DNA of 58,495 bases from Saprospiraceae bacterium (GCA_013001595.1 JABDMH010000145.1:1-58495), one strand, 5' to 3'. Shown: positions 27,128 to 37,147, numbered from the stretch's first letter. The notes: generated by a model not told the origin, from the sequence alone. Numbers and translations: made by a program.

Positions 27128-28078
27128 CTATGTCGATGCCAGCGACTTAAGGCCATCAATGACGTGGTCATGAATCCTTGTGTGGATCTCACTATTGTCT
27201 CCTCTGACAAAAGACTGTCCTGTAATTTTCTCAAACAATTCGACGTATCGATCAGTCACTGTCTGCACAAACTTATCGGGCATGGAGGGCATCTGTTGAC
27301 CTTCCAAACCTTGAAATCCATGTTCCATGAGCCATTCACGTACAAATTCTTTGGATAGTTGACGTTGATGCTCACCACTATCTTGTCGTGCCTGGTAGCC
27401 ATCAAGGTAATAATACCTTGAACTATCGGGAGTATGTATTTCATCAATAAGCGTAATTACCCCATCGCATAAGCCAAACTCATATTTGGTATCTACTAGA
27501 ATGAGACCATGCCTTGCAGCCATCTCAGTACCCCTTTTGAAAAGAGCTCGGGTGTAGGTACTCAGTTGTTCCCATTGTTCTTCTGTCACTATACCTTGTG
27601 CGAGGATGCCCGCGGCACTGATGTCTTCGTCGTGTCCTTCCTCTGCCTTTGTGGCGGGAGTGATGATGGGTTCTGGAAAGGCATCGCTTTCTTTCATCCC
27701 CTCAGGCATAGGTACACCACACAGTACGCGATGACCTGCCTTATATTGTCTCCAGGCATGACCGGCCAGATAGCCTCTGATGACCATTTCAATCTTAATG
27801 GGCTGACATGCTTGCCCTATAGCCACATTGGGATCAGGAGTAGCCAACAACCAATTTGGCACAATGTCTTCAGTGGCCTTAAGGAAATGAGTAGCAATCT
27901 GATTTAGGACTTGGCCCTTATAAGGGATCGGTCGAGGTAAAATATGGTCAAAGGCAGAGATGCGATCACTTGCAATCATCACCAATTTATCTTCGACGGT
28001 ATATACATCGCGGACTTTACCCCTATAAAAGGCGGTTTGCCCTGGAAAATTATAATTTGTTTCAAATAGTGCACTCAT
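27128..28078 (-). CDS. purC: Phosphoribosylaminoimidazole-succinocarboxamide synthase (SAICAR synthetase)
   Basis: 316 aa, the long form shared with yeast ADE1 rather than the 240-aa E. coli form. Motifs: GKVRDVY (20-26), the ATP loop; [50 protein letters not shown]. It joins aspartate to CAIR with ATP in purine synthesis, in the cytosol. It lies 26 bases after a nucleoside-permease gene on the same strand, joining de novo purine synthesis to nucleoside uptake in one probable transcript. Confidence 0.96.
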   Translation of the reverse strand: MSALFETNYNFPGQTAFYRGKVRDVYTVEDKLVMIASDRISAFDHILPRPIPYKGQVLNQIATHFLKATEDIVPNWLLATPDPNVAIGQACQPIKIEMVIRGYLAGHAWRQYKAGHRVLCGVPMPEGMKESDAFPEPIITPATKAEEGHDEDISAAGILAQGIVTEEQWEQLSTYTRALFKRGTEMAARHGLILVDTKYEFGLCDGVITLIDEIHTPDSSRYYYLDGYQARQDSGEHQRQLSKEFVREWLMEHGFQGLEGQQMPSMPDKFVQTVTDRYVELFEKITGQSFVRGDNSEIHTRIHDHVIDGLKSLAST

Positions 28079-28104
28079 AGGAAATGGTATGGTAAAATGG
28101 CAGC

Positions 28105-29346
28105 CTATGCGTTGGCCACTGCAGCCTCTCGATCAATTTGCTTTTCTTTAAAAAGCAAGGCAAATAATATGGTGATTCCTATGGCCATGATGGCTGGTAC
28201 CCACCAGATAGAAGTCCAAAGACGCAGGCTGGAATCTCCGACTGTCTGAGTGTAGTGATCCACCACGATGCCTGATGACCAAGAACCAATAAGCATGCCC
28301 AGACCATAAGTCACGACCGTAATAAAGCCCTGGGCACTGGCTTGGATCCGCTTTGGCGCAGCTTCGTCCACATATATTTGACCGGTAACAAAGAAAAAGT
28401 CATAGCATACACCATGCAATAAAATACCGATGTAATACATAAATACCAATTCCTCATTGTTTCCATAGGCGAATAAGATGTATCGCACTGCCCAAGCTAG
28501 CATACCTATGATCAACATTTTCTTCACCCCAAGGCGTACAAAGAAGAAGGGGATTAGCAGCATAAAGATGACCTCAGATGCCTGCCCAAAGGTCATCTTG
28601 GCAGCCGTATTTTCCATGCCCATCTCATTGAGAAATCCATTCGTAAAACTGTAATAAAAGGCAAGTGGAATGGATATTAGCAAGGAGCTGATAATAAAAA
28701 TGGCAAATGAACGATCCTTCATCAGCTCTAAGGCATCCAGGCCCAAAACATCTCTGATGGTAACTTTAGTTTCAGCTGCTTTGGGTGGTGTTTTAGGTAA
28801 CATAAAAGAGTACAGTCCTAAAATAATGGATGTAACCGCCCCAATCTTGAAGGGCAATGCCGTGTTTTCAATGCTGGAACCCAAGATCTCTGGCAGCAAA
28901 ATGCCTATTACTAAGCCTGCTGCTATCCATCCAGCCGTACCCAAGACTCGAATTCCAGGAAACTGTTTTCCAGGTTCATTCATCTGATGAAAACAGATGG
29001 CATTGGCCAACGCCAGGGTGGGCATGTAACAAAAGGCATAGAGCAACATGACCCAAAAGAAAGGTCCGGGTTCAGTAATGGATGGTACGACCCATAAGAT
29101 AATACCACCAATTAAATGTAGGGCGATCATCAATTTTTCTGCTGCGAAAAATCTATCGGCGATCATACCGATAAAAACCGGTGCAACAATTGCTCCCCAG
29201 TTCACCGTACTATAAGCAGCCCCGACATTGACACCATCGAATCCAATCTCTAGCAAATAGGTACTCATGGTCACATACCAGGTTCCCCACACAAAAAACT
29301 GGAGGAACATCATGATGGACAGTTGCAGCCTGATGTTTAGGTTCAT
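28105..29346 (-). CDS. MFS nucleoside permease (NupG/XapB-like)
   Basis: 413 aa with about 12 membrane segments. The opening [19 protein letters not shown] is characteristic of the nucleoside:H+ symporter family (NupG, XapB), as are [20 protein letters not shown] and [15 protein letters not shown]. It should carry nucleosides across the inner membrane with protons. Upstream of purC in the same direction. Which nucleosides it takes cannot be said, and this is a second possible nucleoside transporter besides the permease at 2041-3042. Confidence 0.88.
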   Translation of the reverse strand: MNLNIRLQLSIMMFLQFFVWGTWYVTMSTYLLEIGFDGVNVGAAYSTVNWGAIVAPVFIGMIADRFFAAEKLMIALHLIGGIILWVVPSITEPGPFFWVMLLYAFCYMPTLALANAICFHQMNEPGKQFPGIRVLGTAGWIAAGLVIGILLPEILGSSIENTALPFKIGAVTSIILGLYSFMLPKTPPKAAETKVTIRDVLGLDALELMKDRSFAIFIISSLLISIPLAFYYSFTNGFLNEMGMENTAAKMTFGQASEVIFMLLIPFFFVRLGVKKMLIIGMLAWAVRYILFAYGNNEELVFMYYIGILLHGVCYDFFFVTGQIYVDEAAPKRIQASAQGFITVVTYGLGMLIGSWSSGIVVDHYTQTVGDSSLRLWTSIWWVPAIMAIGITILFALLFKEKQIDREAAVANA

Positions 29347-29442
29347 GAAAAAACTGGTTGTTCGTAGATGCCTGTGTAATTATCACAAACGTTGAAGTTA
29401 GCTCCGATATCGTACTCTTACCCTATACCTTAGCAATCAGTG

Positions 29443-29877
29443 CTAAATATTTTGCGTCAGATTCCGGTCTGTAAGTATCTCTTTGAGCTCCTTGATAAAG
29501 GCATATTCGTGAGGTAATACACTCTTGAACGCCTCCTTAACCGCCACAAAAGTGCCTTTCTCCAACTCTGGAATCATGGTCTTAATCTTGTCTGTGACGT
29601 AGACAATGTCATCTTTCATCAAGGAGCGTATCGATGGGATGTCGTGATAGTCCCCTTCAATGGCAATGGCTCTGCACTTCTTTCCATCTTCGGTCTCGAC
29701 ACTGTCCAATTCAATGAGTTCTCTTTGCTCATCAAGTGAATCAGCATCTCCACTCAAAGCTTGTTTGGGGATTGACCATACTGGGTTTTCATCACCAGCA
29801 TCGTTTACCAAGAATATCTCAAGTCCTTTTTCAGCATAGCGATAGACTATGAGACACGCTTTATCAAAAATACTCAT
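29443..29877 (-). CDS. Nudix-fold-like hypothetical protein lacking the Nudix box
   Basis: 144 aa, cytosolic. The first 40 residues resemble a Nudix N-terminus (KACLIVYRYAEKGLEIFLVN followed by WSIPKQ), but the diagnostic GX5EX7REUXEEXGU box is absent; in its place there is an acidic stretch with SLDEQRELIELDSVE. The rest is helical, with a C-terminal AFIKELKEILTDR. It may be a non-catalytic Nudix relative used for binding; that is inference. Ninety-six bases upstream of the nucleoside permease in the same direction, so possibly co-transcribed. Confidence 0.6.
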   Translation of the reverse strand: MSIFDKACLIVYRYAEKGLEIFLVNDAGDENPVWSIPKQALSGDADSLDEQRELIELDSVETEDGKKCRAIAIEGDYHDIPSIRSLMKDDIVYVTDKIKTMIPELEKGTFVAVKEAFKSVLPHEYAFIKELKEILTDRNLTQNI

Positions 29878-30037
29878 ATGGTAAAAATAAGATTTAATTC
29901 AAATTTTTCACAGAACTACTCTCGGCTTCGACTTTATACCAAGCAAGGGGATTCAAACCGCTGCATCTGCCAAAAGTCAACCAGTGAGCACACACTAGAT
30001 ACATTCAGCGGTAATAATTGTTCGCAGTAAACATTGT

Positions 30038-30045
30038 TATCTTTG
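30038..30045 (+). promoter_or_regulatory. Bacteroidota-type -7 element TATCTTTG
   Basis: Exact match to TAnnTTTG, 29 bases before ATG 30075. A TTG at 30018-30020 lies 17 bases upstream, a little close for the -33 element. AGGAG at 30060-30064 is a plausible ribosome site. Confidence 0.5.
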
Positions 30046-30074
30046 CTGGTACTTAAATCAGGAGATAGTTTAGC

Positions 30075-30752
30075 ATGTTTAGTATAGTGAGCATCGTGAT
30101 TTTTATTATGTCGGTGTACCTCATGAATAAGATGTTCATTGGTTTTCAGCCAGGAACTAGTCGTGTCAATAGCGATGTCAATCGATTCCGGAGTCAAGCC
30201 GAGAAATGGCGCGAGGAGCTTGTGCCATGGAAACAGGAGGAATTGGGATTGGTTTCTCTCTCCGAGCGGAACAAAGTTACCAAGAAGGGCTTTGGTAGAT
30301 CTTCAGAGGGAGTCATTGAATCCATTTATCATGAGCCAATGCTGTATTACTACTACAAGGAGTATCCCGCCACCAATCGAAATGCGCTGCTCTTTGTTCA
30401 GACTAATCGATACGAGATGGTGTACCGGATCAAGCAAAAGTCTACGCAGGTATTTGTAAATGAGCAACATATGGGCACCATCTTCCCCGATGGCAGCCTA
30501 CACTCATCTGATGGTACTGATCTGGGACGCATAGACCGCAGTGACCCATACATTAGGCCAATTGGCTTAGGTGGCGGTCAAATGGGTAGCGTCATTTTTC
30601 CCAGTGAAGAAATCAACATCAAGCCACGTGCATTTGATATAGATGAGCAAATGGATGAAGGGCAACGTCTCCTGTTTATGATCTTGGGTATACATGAAAT
30701 TGTGCTACACCTTTCCAATGCCAGACCAAATCTTCCAGCGCAAGTGAAGTAG
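30075..30752 (+). CDS. Membrane-anchored hypothetical protein
   Basis: 225 aa. One N-terminal membrane helix (MFSIVSIVIFIMSVYLM) with a lysine after it, then a coiled or helical part (NSDVNRFRSQAEKWREELVP) and a mostly beta C-terminal part with repeated short turns (TQVFVNEQHMGTIFPDGSLH, GTDLGRIDR). The last helix, GQRLLFMILGIHEIVLHLSN, is hydrophobic and may lie on the membrane. I do not recognise a family. The beta part, with 'vyvn...lGtI...g.ly...g..iG.i', recalls short repeat strands found in wall or scramblase-like proteins, without proof. Promoter and ribosome site are visible. Confidence 0.65.
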   Translation: MFSIVSIVIFIMSVYLMNKMFIGFQPGTSRVNSDVNRFRSQAEKWREELVPWKQEELGLVSLSERNKVTKKGFGRSSEGVIESIYHEPMLYYYYKEYPATNRNALLFVQTNRYEMVYRIKQKSTQVFVNEQHMGTIFPDGSLHSSDGTDLGRIDRSDPYIRPIGLGGGQMGSVIFPSEEINIKPRAFDIDEQMDEGQRLLFMILGIHEIVLHLSNARPNLPAQVK

Positions 30753-30821
30753 GGCTTTCACCATAAATTTTCAAGACCAGGCCAACCTTAAAACTTGATT
30801 AATATTTCATGTAGCGTTGAG

Positions 30822-31688
30822 CTACTTGCCTAGGTAGGACCTGAGGGCATTGCGATTGTAGGCTCGGCGTAGTCGCCTCAAAGCACGGTCTTTGATCTGA
30901 CGAACTCGCTCTCTGGTCAGGCCAAACATTTCACCAATCTCAATTAAGGTCCTGGAATTGGCACCATTCAAGCCATAGTATGCAGTCAGTACATCTACCT
31001 CTCGGGGAGAAAGCAAGGACAGTCCACTTGCGACCTCTCGCTTGAGCGACTCTTCCATTAATTTTAAATCGGGTCCCTCGCCTTCACCCATGGAAATCAT
31101 GTCTAGCAAGGTTGCACTGTCATCTTCATTGATCGGTGCATCCATGGAGAGGTGTCTGACACTACCTTTCATTACCGTATTTACCTCTTTAGGCGTCATA
31201 TCGAGCATGTCTGCTAGTTCCTCCTCTGAGGGGTCGCGCTCAAATTCCTGCGTAAAATAAGTGATCGCCTCATTGACTTTGTTGTATTGTCCGATCTTAT
31301 TCAGGGGCATTCGCACCAGTCTTGAGTATTCGACAATGGCCTGCAATATGGATTGTCTGATCCACCACACGGCGTACGAAATGAATTTGAAACCCTTTGT
31401 CTCATCGAATCTCTTGGCAGCCTTCATCAGGCCTAGGTTGCCTTCATTAATCAGATCACTGAGTGACAGTCCTTGATTTTGATATTGCTTGGCTACAGAA
31501 ACGACAAATCTCAGGTTTGATTTAGTCAAAGTATCTAGCGCATCCGTACTGCCTTCTCTAATTTCACGAGCCAGTCTTGCTTCGTCTTCAGCTGTCAGCA
31601 AGGGAATTTTAGAAATATCATTAAGGTACTTATCTAGAGCAAGGCTCTCACGATTGGTGATTTTATTCGTGATCTTCAGCTGTCGCAT
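30822..31688 (-). CDS. rpoD: Primary sigma-70 factor (short Bacteroidota RpoD)
   Basis: 288 aa from ATG 31688; the frame extends to 31763 but [15 protein letters not shown] is the conserved start of Bacteroidota primary sigma factors. Region 1.2 ([15 protein letters not shown]), 2.1-2.4 ([19 protein letters not shown]-like [30 protein letters not shown]), region 3 and 4.2 ([20 protein letters not shown]) are all in place; region 1.1 is absent, as usual in this phylum. It directs core RNA polymerase to TTTG/TAnnTTTG promoters such as those noted in this window. Leftward, alone. Confidence 0.95.
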   Translation of the reverse strand: MRQLKITNKITNRESLALDKYLNDISKIPLLTAEDEARLAREIREGSTDALDTLTKSNLRFVVSVAKQYQNQGLSLSDLINEGNLGLMKAAKRFDETKGFKFISYAVWWIRQSILQAIVEYSRLVRMPLNKIGQYNKVNEAITYFTQEFERDPSEEELADMLDMTPKEVNTVMKGSVRHLSMDAPINEDDSATLLDMISMGEGEGPDLKLMEESLKREVASGLSLLSPREVDVLTAYYGLNGANSRTLIEIGEMFGLTRERVRQIKDRALRRLRRAYNRNALRSYLGK

Positions 31689-32293
31689 CTGATTGATTTC
31701 AAGGCTTTTGCAAAGGGTCGTAAAGAGAGAACAAGAGAAACTGCGTATTAATACATAAGACACCCATCTAAGCGAAAAAGTTTCCCAAAGAGACCGTTCA
31801 CCTCATTCTACTTTGCATAATTCTTTAGACAGAATCAATTTACTGGTTTCTCTGGATTATCAATCTTCAAACCATTGCAAGACAACCGCAGAATGCTGCA
31901 TCCTAATCTCTGCATTTAGAACGATGCAAGTGAACACTTTGTTTCTCGTACTCGTACCAGATTATCGGCACCGCATGGCCTGAACTTGAACCATACCAAT
32001 GACCAAGCTCCTGGATAAATTGAAAAGAGCTTGTAATAAAAGACTGCCGACCTGTGCAGGGTTTGCATGTCTATCTGGTTCCCCACAACTTGACACTACT
32101 TCTGTACTGTGCTGGAAAAAGAATATTAAAAAAATGATCATGGTCATAGGCTAATAGTAGTCCATTCTCATTACATTTTTGCAGTACGAGTAGGACTCAA
32201 TGAGGCTACCATCATATCTTACCAAACAGAAATTGCTTCTTCTTGGCGATAATTTTTAGGGATCACTTGTTGATGTGCGCGATAGCTAGTGGA
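31689..32293. other. Long intergenic region upstream of rpoD
   Basis: About 600 bases between pnp and rpoD. It should hold the rpoD promoter, but I find no perfect TAnnTTTG on the leftward strand close to the start (TCTCTTTG near 31785 is the nearest). A leftward 61-codon frame (31962-32147) begins with a hydrophobic stretch then a Cys, but lacks other support. I looked for RNase P, tmRNA and SRP RNA landmarks and saw none. Confidence 0.4.
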
Positions 32294-34426
32294 CTAATTT
32301 TGCTCTCTTTCTATGAGTGCCTTGCGCGACAGTCGAATCTTTCCTGTACGTTGATCCACACCGATGATCTTGATGCGTACATTATCACCCTCTCTCAAGA
32401 CGTCTTCCACTTTATTCACCCTTGAGTGAGCCAATTCGGAGATGTGAAGCAGTCCGCTTTTTCCCTGGAAGTCTACAAATGCTCCATAGGGAGCAATCGT
32501 CTTAACCACTGCATCATATATACCACCTACTTCTGGAGTAAAGGTGATTTTATTGATCATAGCTAGGGCTTGATCGATGCTAGATTTATCTGAACTAGAC
32601 ACATGGACGATACCTTGGTTGTCTACTTCTTCAATAGATATGACCGTACTTGTGCGCTCCTGAATATCCTGAATCACTTTACCTCCCGGTCCAATGACTG
32701 CACCGATGTAACTTTTATCAATCGTGAGTTTTACTACCCGTGGGGCATGTGGTTTGAGGTCCTCCCTAGGCTGGTCAATCACCTTCGTCATCTCCTGAAG
32801 GATATGGAGCCTACCCTGACGAGCCTGGTCCAAGGCCTTCTCGAGCATTTCATATGGAAGTCCATCTATCTTTATGTCCATTTGACATGCACAAATACCG
32901 CGCTCTGTTCCAGTAACTTTAAAATCCATATCACCAAGTGCATCTTCATCTCCCAGTATATCGGAGAGAATGGCAATGTCATCACCTTCAGCGATCATGC
33001 CCATGGCGATTCCAGATACTGGTGATTTAATGTGAATACCTGCATCCATCAGCGATAGGGCTCCTGCACAGACTGTAGCCATTGACGATGATCCGTTGGA
33101 CTCGAGTATGTCAGACACAATGCGAATGGTGTAGGGCTGATCATCAGGCAAGACTTGCTTCAATGATCTAGCAGCAAGGTTCGCGTGTCCAACTTCTCTT
33201 CTGCCAGGTCCCCTCATTGGTCGCACCTCACCCACGGAATAAGCCGGGAAATTATAGTGGAGGATGAAGTCATTGTATCCAAATTCCAGTGCGGTGTCTA
33301 CCATGGCCTGATCCACCTTAGATCCCAGAGTCAGTGAGGTGAGGGACTGCGTCTCTCCCCTATTGAAAATTGCGGATCCATGTGCGGCCGGTAAATAATC
33401 TACCTCACACCATATCGGACGCACCTCATCGAATTGTCGTCCATCAAGACGCTTCTTTTCTCTAAGTACCATCATCCTGATGGTGTCCTTCTTTATTTTT
33501 CCTAAATATTCCTGAGCCAAGTTTCTTTTCTCCTCATAGAATTCTTCACCTTTCTCGGCTAATAATTTCTCATCGAGTTCATCACTTATTTTGACGAACG
33601 CTTCCTTGCGTGTTTTTTTATCGTAAGCTGCTCGAGCTACTTGCAGGATTTTTTCTTCAGAGAAATCCTTTACGTAGCCCTTTAGTTCTTCATCCTCCTC
33701 ACTTTCTGGTTGTTCCCTCTTTACAGTGGCTGCTTCGCCCACCTTATTTGCAAGGTCTAGTTGAGCTTGACATTGGACTTTTACGGCAGCGTGGCCTACC
33801 TTAATTGCCTCAATCAAGTCGGCCTCAGAGCATTCTGCCGCCTCTCCTTCGACCATCATTACATTATCTAAAGTAGCTGCGACGATAATATCCAGATCGG
33901 CATTTTCCATGGCCGATCGGCCTGGATTAACCACCAATTGGCCATTGATTCTAGCCACTCGTACTTCAGAAATTGGACCTGCCCATGGTATATCAGACAC
34001 TGACAATGCTGCTGAGGCAGCTAAGGCAGCCATGGCATCGGGCATGGCGTCTTCATCGGCGGAAATCAAATTGATGATGACTTGTGTATCGTTCATGTAT
34101 CCATCAGGGAATAGCGGTCTGATGGCTCGATCTACCAACCTACAGATTAGTACTTCGTAGTCAGAGAGTCTTGCTTCCCGGCGAAAAAAGTTGCCAGGTA
34201 TACGACCTACCGATGCAAACTTCTCTTGATAATCTACGGATAGTGGGAAAAACGCGGCATTTTCTCTGGGTTCTTTATTAGAAACCACCGTAGCAATCAA
34301 CATGGTCTTGTCCATTCTTATCATGACAGATCCGTCTGCCTGGGTTGCGAGCTTACCTGTTTCAATGGTGATTTCTCTACCATCTGGCAAAGCAAAAGTT
34401 GTAGATAATGGAGTTTGTTTTCCCAT
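32294..34426 (-). CDS. pnp: Polyribonucleotide nucleotidyltransferase (PNPase)
   Basis: 710 aa, full length. Two RNase PH domains (about 10-230 and 325-560) with a helical linker, the second holding the active-site segment DILGDEDALGDMDFKV with metal-binding aspartates; the FFRREARLSD and MRGPGRREVGHANLA phosphate-binding motifs are intact. A KH domain follows (YIGAVIGPGGKVIQDIQ, near 573) and an S1 domain at the end (GGIYDAVVKTIAPYGAFVDF). It degrades RNA 3' to 5' with phosphate, in the degradosome-like machinery. It follows rpsO in the same direction, the classical rpsO-pnp order. Confidence 0.98.
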   Translation of the reverse strand: MGKQTPLSTTFALPDGREITIETGKLATQADGSVMIRMDKTMLIATVVSNKEPRENAAFFPLSVDYQEKFASVGRIPGNFFRREARLSDYEVLICRLVDRAIRPLFPDGYMNDTQVIINLISADEDAMPDAMAALAASAALSVSDIPWAGPISEVRVARINGQLVVNPGRSAMENADLDIIVAATLDNVMMVEGEAAECSEADLIEAIKVGHAAVKVQCQAQLDLANKVGEAATVKREQPESEEDEELKGYVKDFSEEKILQVARAAYDKKTRKEAFVKISDELDEKLLAEKGEEFYEEKRNLAQEYLGKIKKDTIRMMVLREKKRLDGRQFDEVRPIWCEVDYLPAAHGSAIFNRGETQSLTSLTLGSKVDQAMVDTALEFGYNDFILHYNFPAYSVGEVRPMRGPGRREVGHANLAARSLKQVLPDDQPYTIRIVSDILESNGSSSMATVCAGALSLMDAGIHIKSPVSGIAMGMIAEGDDIAILSDILGDEDALGDMDFKVTGTERGICACQMDIKIDGLPYEMLEKALDQARQGRLHILQEMTKVIDQPREDLKPHAPRVVKLTIDKSYIGAVIGPGGKVIQDIQERTSTVISIEEVDNQGIVHVSSSDKSSIDQALAMINKITFTPEVGGIYDAVVKTIAPYGAFVDFQGKSGLLHISELAHSRVNKVEDVLREGDNVRIKIIGVDQRTGKIRLSRKALIEREQN

Positions 34427-34473
34427 AATTTTTCTTTCGTAACGCTATTTGTAAAATATAAAATGACCTGCCC

Positions 34474-34487
34474 GCATATGCATATGC
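34474..34487. repeat. 14-bp perfect palindrome GCATATGCATATGC
   Basis: Lies in the 132-base rpsO-pnp spacer, 48 bases before pnp ATG. In E. coli this spacer carries the RNase III site used in pnp autoregulation; here the palindrome is the only structural mark I see. A role is speculation. Confidence 0.35.
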
Positions 34488-34558
34488 ACACCAGAAAAGT
34501 AGCTCCGCAATGTTCCAGAAATGAATGCTATAGATCCCGCTTCCACAGTCGTGCAAAC

Positions 34559-34834
34559 TTACTTACGCAAGCCGAGCTTATCGATCAGTTCACGGTACTC
34601 ATTGATATCCCTCTTTGCGATGAAATTCAGCAACCTTTTACGCTTACCTACAAGAGCGAGCAATGTTCTACGGCAAGAGTGATCTTTCTTATTTTTTTGC
34701 AAATGATCTGAGAGTCCCTTAATGCGGTAGGTGAATAAAGCCACCTGCCCTCTTGCAGAACCCGTATCCGCTTCGGACGCTCCATATTCTTTAAAAATAT
34801 CCCTTACCTTTTCTTTACTAAGATATTCGGCCAT
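34559..34834 (-). CDS. rpsO: 30S ribosomal protein S15
   Basis: 91 aa, normal length. Signature GSARGQVALFTYRIKGLSDH and the basic SCRRTLLALVGKRKRLLNFI block that binds 16S rRNA are complete; ends LIDKLGLRK. Leftward, upstream of pnp. A TATCTTTG element 49 bases upstream of the start marks its promoter. Confidence 0.98.
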   Translation of the reverse strand: MAEYLSKEKVRDIFKEYGASEADTGSARGQVALFTYRIKGLSDHLQKNKKDHSCRRTLLALVGKRKRLLNFIAKRDINEYRELIDKLGLRK

Positions 34835-34882
34835 GTTATTTAAAATTTACCATTAGTGATTCTGTCATCAGTTACAGCGGCG

Positions 34883-34890
34883 CAAAGATA
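34883..34890 (-). promoter_or_regulatory. -7 element TATCTTTG for rpsO-pnp
   Basis: On the leftward strand, TATCTTTG followed by CGCCGC, a very typical Bacteroidota promoter core. The -33 TTG is not evident at the usual distance. Confidence 0.5.
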
Positions 34891-34989
34891 TAAAATAATT
34901 CTACCCTGGCACGGGCGGAACAATAGAGTAATCTGGGAGGAAAGGATCTGCGCTACAAATAGACTCTCCGATCAGGAGGATTGCACATA

Positions 34990-35775
34990 TTAAGTTGCAT
35001 TGCCTTGACCCGATGCGACTAATTTTGCTTGTTCCCAGAGTCTATCCATCTCTTCTAAAGTCATCTGATTGACATCTTTGCCTGCGTGATCCTCGATATA
35101 TTCAAAGCGTTTCTTAAACTTACTATTGACTAGGGAAAGGCAAGTTTCGGCGTCTAAGTCGTGATAACGGCCAAAATTGATTAGGGAAAAAAGCAAGTCA
35201 CCAAATTCTTCCTGACGAGCAGTTTTACTTGCATCGGGATCACTGAGGGCTTCACGAAACTCGTTAAGTTCTTCCTGGACCTTGTCCCAAACTTGCTCCG
35301 TATTGTCCCATTCAAAGCCGACTTGCTTGGTCTTCTCTTGCATGCGGTAAGCCTTTACCATAGCCGGCAAGGAGTTAGGCACTCCCGACAAGACCGATTT
35401 TTTACCACTTTTTAACTTGATCTGCTCCCAGTTTCTCTTGACCTCTTCTTCATCATCCACCGACATGTTGCCATAAATATGAGGGTGCCGTTCAACGAGT
35501 TTATCACACACGTGGTTCAAGGCATCAGCAATATCAAAAGCCTCTTGCTCACTGGCGATTCTGGCATAAAATACCATGTGAAGCATAAGATCTCCGATTT
35601 CTTCTTTGATACCCTCCAGGTCCTGATCTAGGATGGCATCTGCCAATTCATAGGTTTCCTCTATGGTGAGATTCCGTAAGGATTCTAGTGTTTGTTTGCG
35701 ATCCCAGGGACAGCCTTCCCGAAGCTCGTCCATAATAATAAGTAGTCTTTCGAAAGCAACTAATTTTCGGTCCAT
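34990..35775 (-). CDS. mazG: Nucleoside triphosphate pyrophosphohydrolase MazG
   Basis: 261 aa with two MazG repeats. Repeat 1 shows CPWDRKQTLESLRNLTIEET, EEIGDLMLHMVFYARIA (EExxD metal motif with Glu and Asp in place); repeat 2 shows KVQEELNEFREAL and EEFGDLLFSLINFGRY. It hydrolyses (d)NTPs to NMP and pyrophosphate, cleaning the nucleotide pool. Leftward, upstream of rpsO by 155 bases. Confidence 0.95.
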   Translation of the reverse strand: MDRKLVAFERLLIIMDELREGCPWDRKQTLESLRNLTIEETYELADAILDQDLEGIKEEIGDLMLHMVFYARIASEQEAFDIADALNHVCDKLVERHPHIYGNMSVDDEEEVKRNWEQIKLKSGKKSVLSGVPNSLPAMVKAYRMQEKTKQVGFEWDNTEQVWDKVQEELNEFREALSDPDASKTARQEEFGDLLFSLINFGRYHDLDAETCLSLVNSKFKKRFEYIEDHAGKDVNQMTLEEMDRLWEQAKLVASGQGNAT

Positions 35776-35891
35776 ACCAATTTGTATATTTATGCCCTAT
35801 TAATGGGGATCTTTGCAGAAGGCCAAAAGTATGCTTTTTGACAAGGTGCACCCAAACTTATTGTGCAGAGTTATTGTTGTACTACCAAACC

Positions 35892-36110
35892 ATGATCATG
35901 ACACAGTTTTTAGTGATGTTGGCTATTATTTCTGTAGTTTTCGGTGTATCCTTTGCGCTGATTAATCTACGACAGATCGTCACTGGCCAGGAATTCAGAG
36001 GTACTTGCGCTACCAACAATCCAATGGTAAAAGACAAATTTGGATCCTGTACAGTTTGTGGTAAAACAGCTGATGAGGAGTGCAAGATGCCTGATACAGC
36101 ACACAATTAA
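35892..36110 (+). CDS. Small membrane protein with C-terminal Cys cluster (NqrM-like)
   Basis: 72 aa from ATG 35892 (ATG 35898 is equally possible). One N-terminal membrane helix (FLVMLAIISVVFGVSFALI), then a short tail with four cysteines: RGTCATNNP, SCTVCGKTADEECK. The layout resembles NqrM, the small Cys-rich factor for maturation of the Na+-translocating NADH:quinone reductase, and similar 'membrane or secreted' proteins of Bacteroidota that end in CxxCGK.xDE.C. No nqr genes are in the window, so I leave the symbol empty. A GATCTTTG sequence at 35809-35816 may be the promoter. Confidence 0.65.
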   Translation: MIMTQFLVMLAIISVVFGVSFALINLRQIVTGQEFRGTCATNNPMVKDKFGSCTVCGKTADEECKMPDTAHN

Positions 36111-36234
36111 CAACATTTCAGACGCAGCAACTTTCTACTATCTGACATCCTTTCCTGATATTCCCCAGATTCAGATTCTTATTGCTTGCAACTCCTCTGT
36201 TCGGGTTTGATCTCCATAGCGTAAACACGGAGCA

Positions 36235-36256
36235 ATTTCCACCTTTAGGAGGAAAT
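36235..36256. terminator. Hairpin between convergent genes
   Basis: ATTTCC (36235-36240) pairs with GGAAAT (36251-36256), with CC/GG pairs inside. It sits between the convergent membrane-protein and ribA genes, 26 bases from the ribA stop. No strong U-run on either side, so only a moderate candidate. Confidence 0.35.
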
Positions 36257-36281
36257 CTCAGCTTTAGCTTAATGCAGTAAC

Positions 36282-36863
36282 CTAGTCAAGTAGATGGCCC
36301 AACACTTTCTTTTTCGTCTGTATATACTCTTTATTTGAAGCACCCGGTTCAATGATCAGTGGTATACGTTCGATCAATTCTATGTTAGAATCTTCGATTG
36401 CCTTTATCTTATCGGGATTGTTTGTTAGCAAGCGAATGGAGACTATGCCCAAGTCTTGCAAAATCTGAATACCCAAGTCAAAGGAGCGTTCATCAGGCGC
36501 ATGCCCCAATTTGACATTCGCCTCTACCGTATCTAAACCCTGATCCTGGAGCTCATAGGCTTTCAATTTTTCGATTAATCCTATTCCCCTGCCCTCTTGG
36601 CGCAGATACACTAAGATACCCCCCTCTTCACTGATACTCTCTAATGATTTATGCAATTGAGTACCACATTCGCAGCGATGCGATTGAAATAGGTCACCAG
36701 TCATACATTCTGAATGAATCCGAACGAGTACACCTTCCCGACTATGGGTTTTCTCGTGAATCATAGCCAAATGGGGCATTTGATCATCTGCATGATCGCC
36801 ATAAGCTACGATCTCGAACACTCCCCAATCCGTTGGGATATTGGCCTTAGACATTGCCTTCAT
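36282..36863 (-). CDS. ribA: GTP cyclohydrolase II
   Basis: 193 aa, the single-domain form (no DHBP synthase fused). Zinc ligands Cys53, Cys64 and Cys66 are in SECMTGDLFQSHRCECG; the GTP/phosphate segment YLRQEGRGIGLIEKLKAY and the ADxR-like LTNNPDKIKAI block follow. It opens the GTP imidazole ring, the first step of riboflavin synthesis. ATG 36854 is a possible later start. I looked upstream for an FMN riboswitch and did not see its conserved core. Confidence 0.93.
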   Translation of the reverse strand: MKAMSKANIPTDWGVFEIVAYGDHADDQMPHLAMIHEKTHSREGVLVRIHSECMTGDLFQSHRCECGTQLHKSLESISEEGGILVYLRQEGRGIGLIEKLKAYELQDQGLDTVEANVKLGHAPDERSFDLGIQILQDLGIVSIRLLTNNPDKIKAIEDSNIELIERIPLIIEPGASNKEYIQTKKKVLGHLLD

Positions 36864-37101
36864 GATGGATCAATCTTAGAGACGAAGGTACATTTTCTGG
36901 TTTATCAATGAAGCTGAATATTTACTATTGCTGGAAATTCTACAGCCTCGAAAGCATAATGTCTTGCAGGGTATTAAAGTTTAGGCCTGGATGTCAGCTC
37001 CTAAAAGAATCCTCCCAATTTTGGATGCCATATGCGGATTACATTGAAGTATCATAACGGCCATTGGAACACAAAGCAGTAGAGCGCTGCAAATGATCTA
37101 G

Positions 37102-37147
37102 TGCACAATACTGTGCATAGGAGATAGGGTCATTTTAAGAAATGACC
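37102..37147. repeat. Two adjacent perfect hairpins
   Basis: Hairpin A: TGCACA-ATAC-TGTGCA (37102-37117). Hairpin B: GGTCATTT-TAAG-AAATGACC (37128-37147), an 8-bp stem with a 4-base loop followed by TTTAGA. B is terminator-like for rightward transcription but no gene reads in; both may be part of an RNA. Confidence 0.45.

Noticed and set aside
31962-32147. 61-codon leftward frame with hydrophobic start and Cys upstream of rpoD
   Set aside because: Only weak lipoprotein-like start, rest has no pattern; could be real but I cannot support it.
32603-33025. 140-codon frame antisense to pnp
   Set aside because: Shadow of a conserved coding gene; no own signals.
36864-37000. FMN riboswitch upstream of ribA
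   Set aside because: The conserved FMN aptamer core and its paired elements are not seen.
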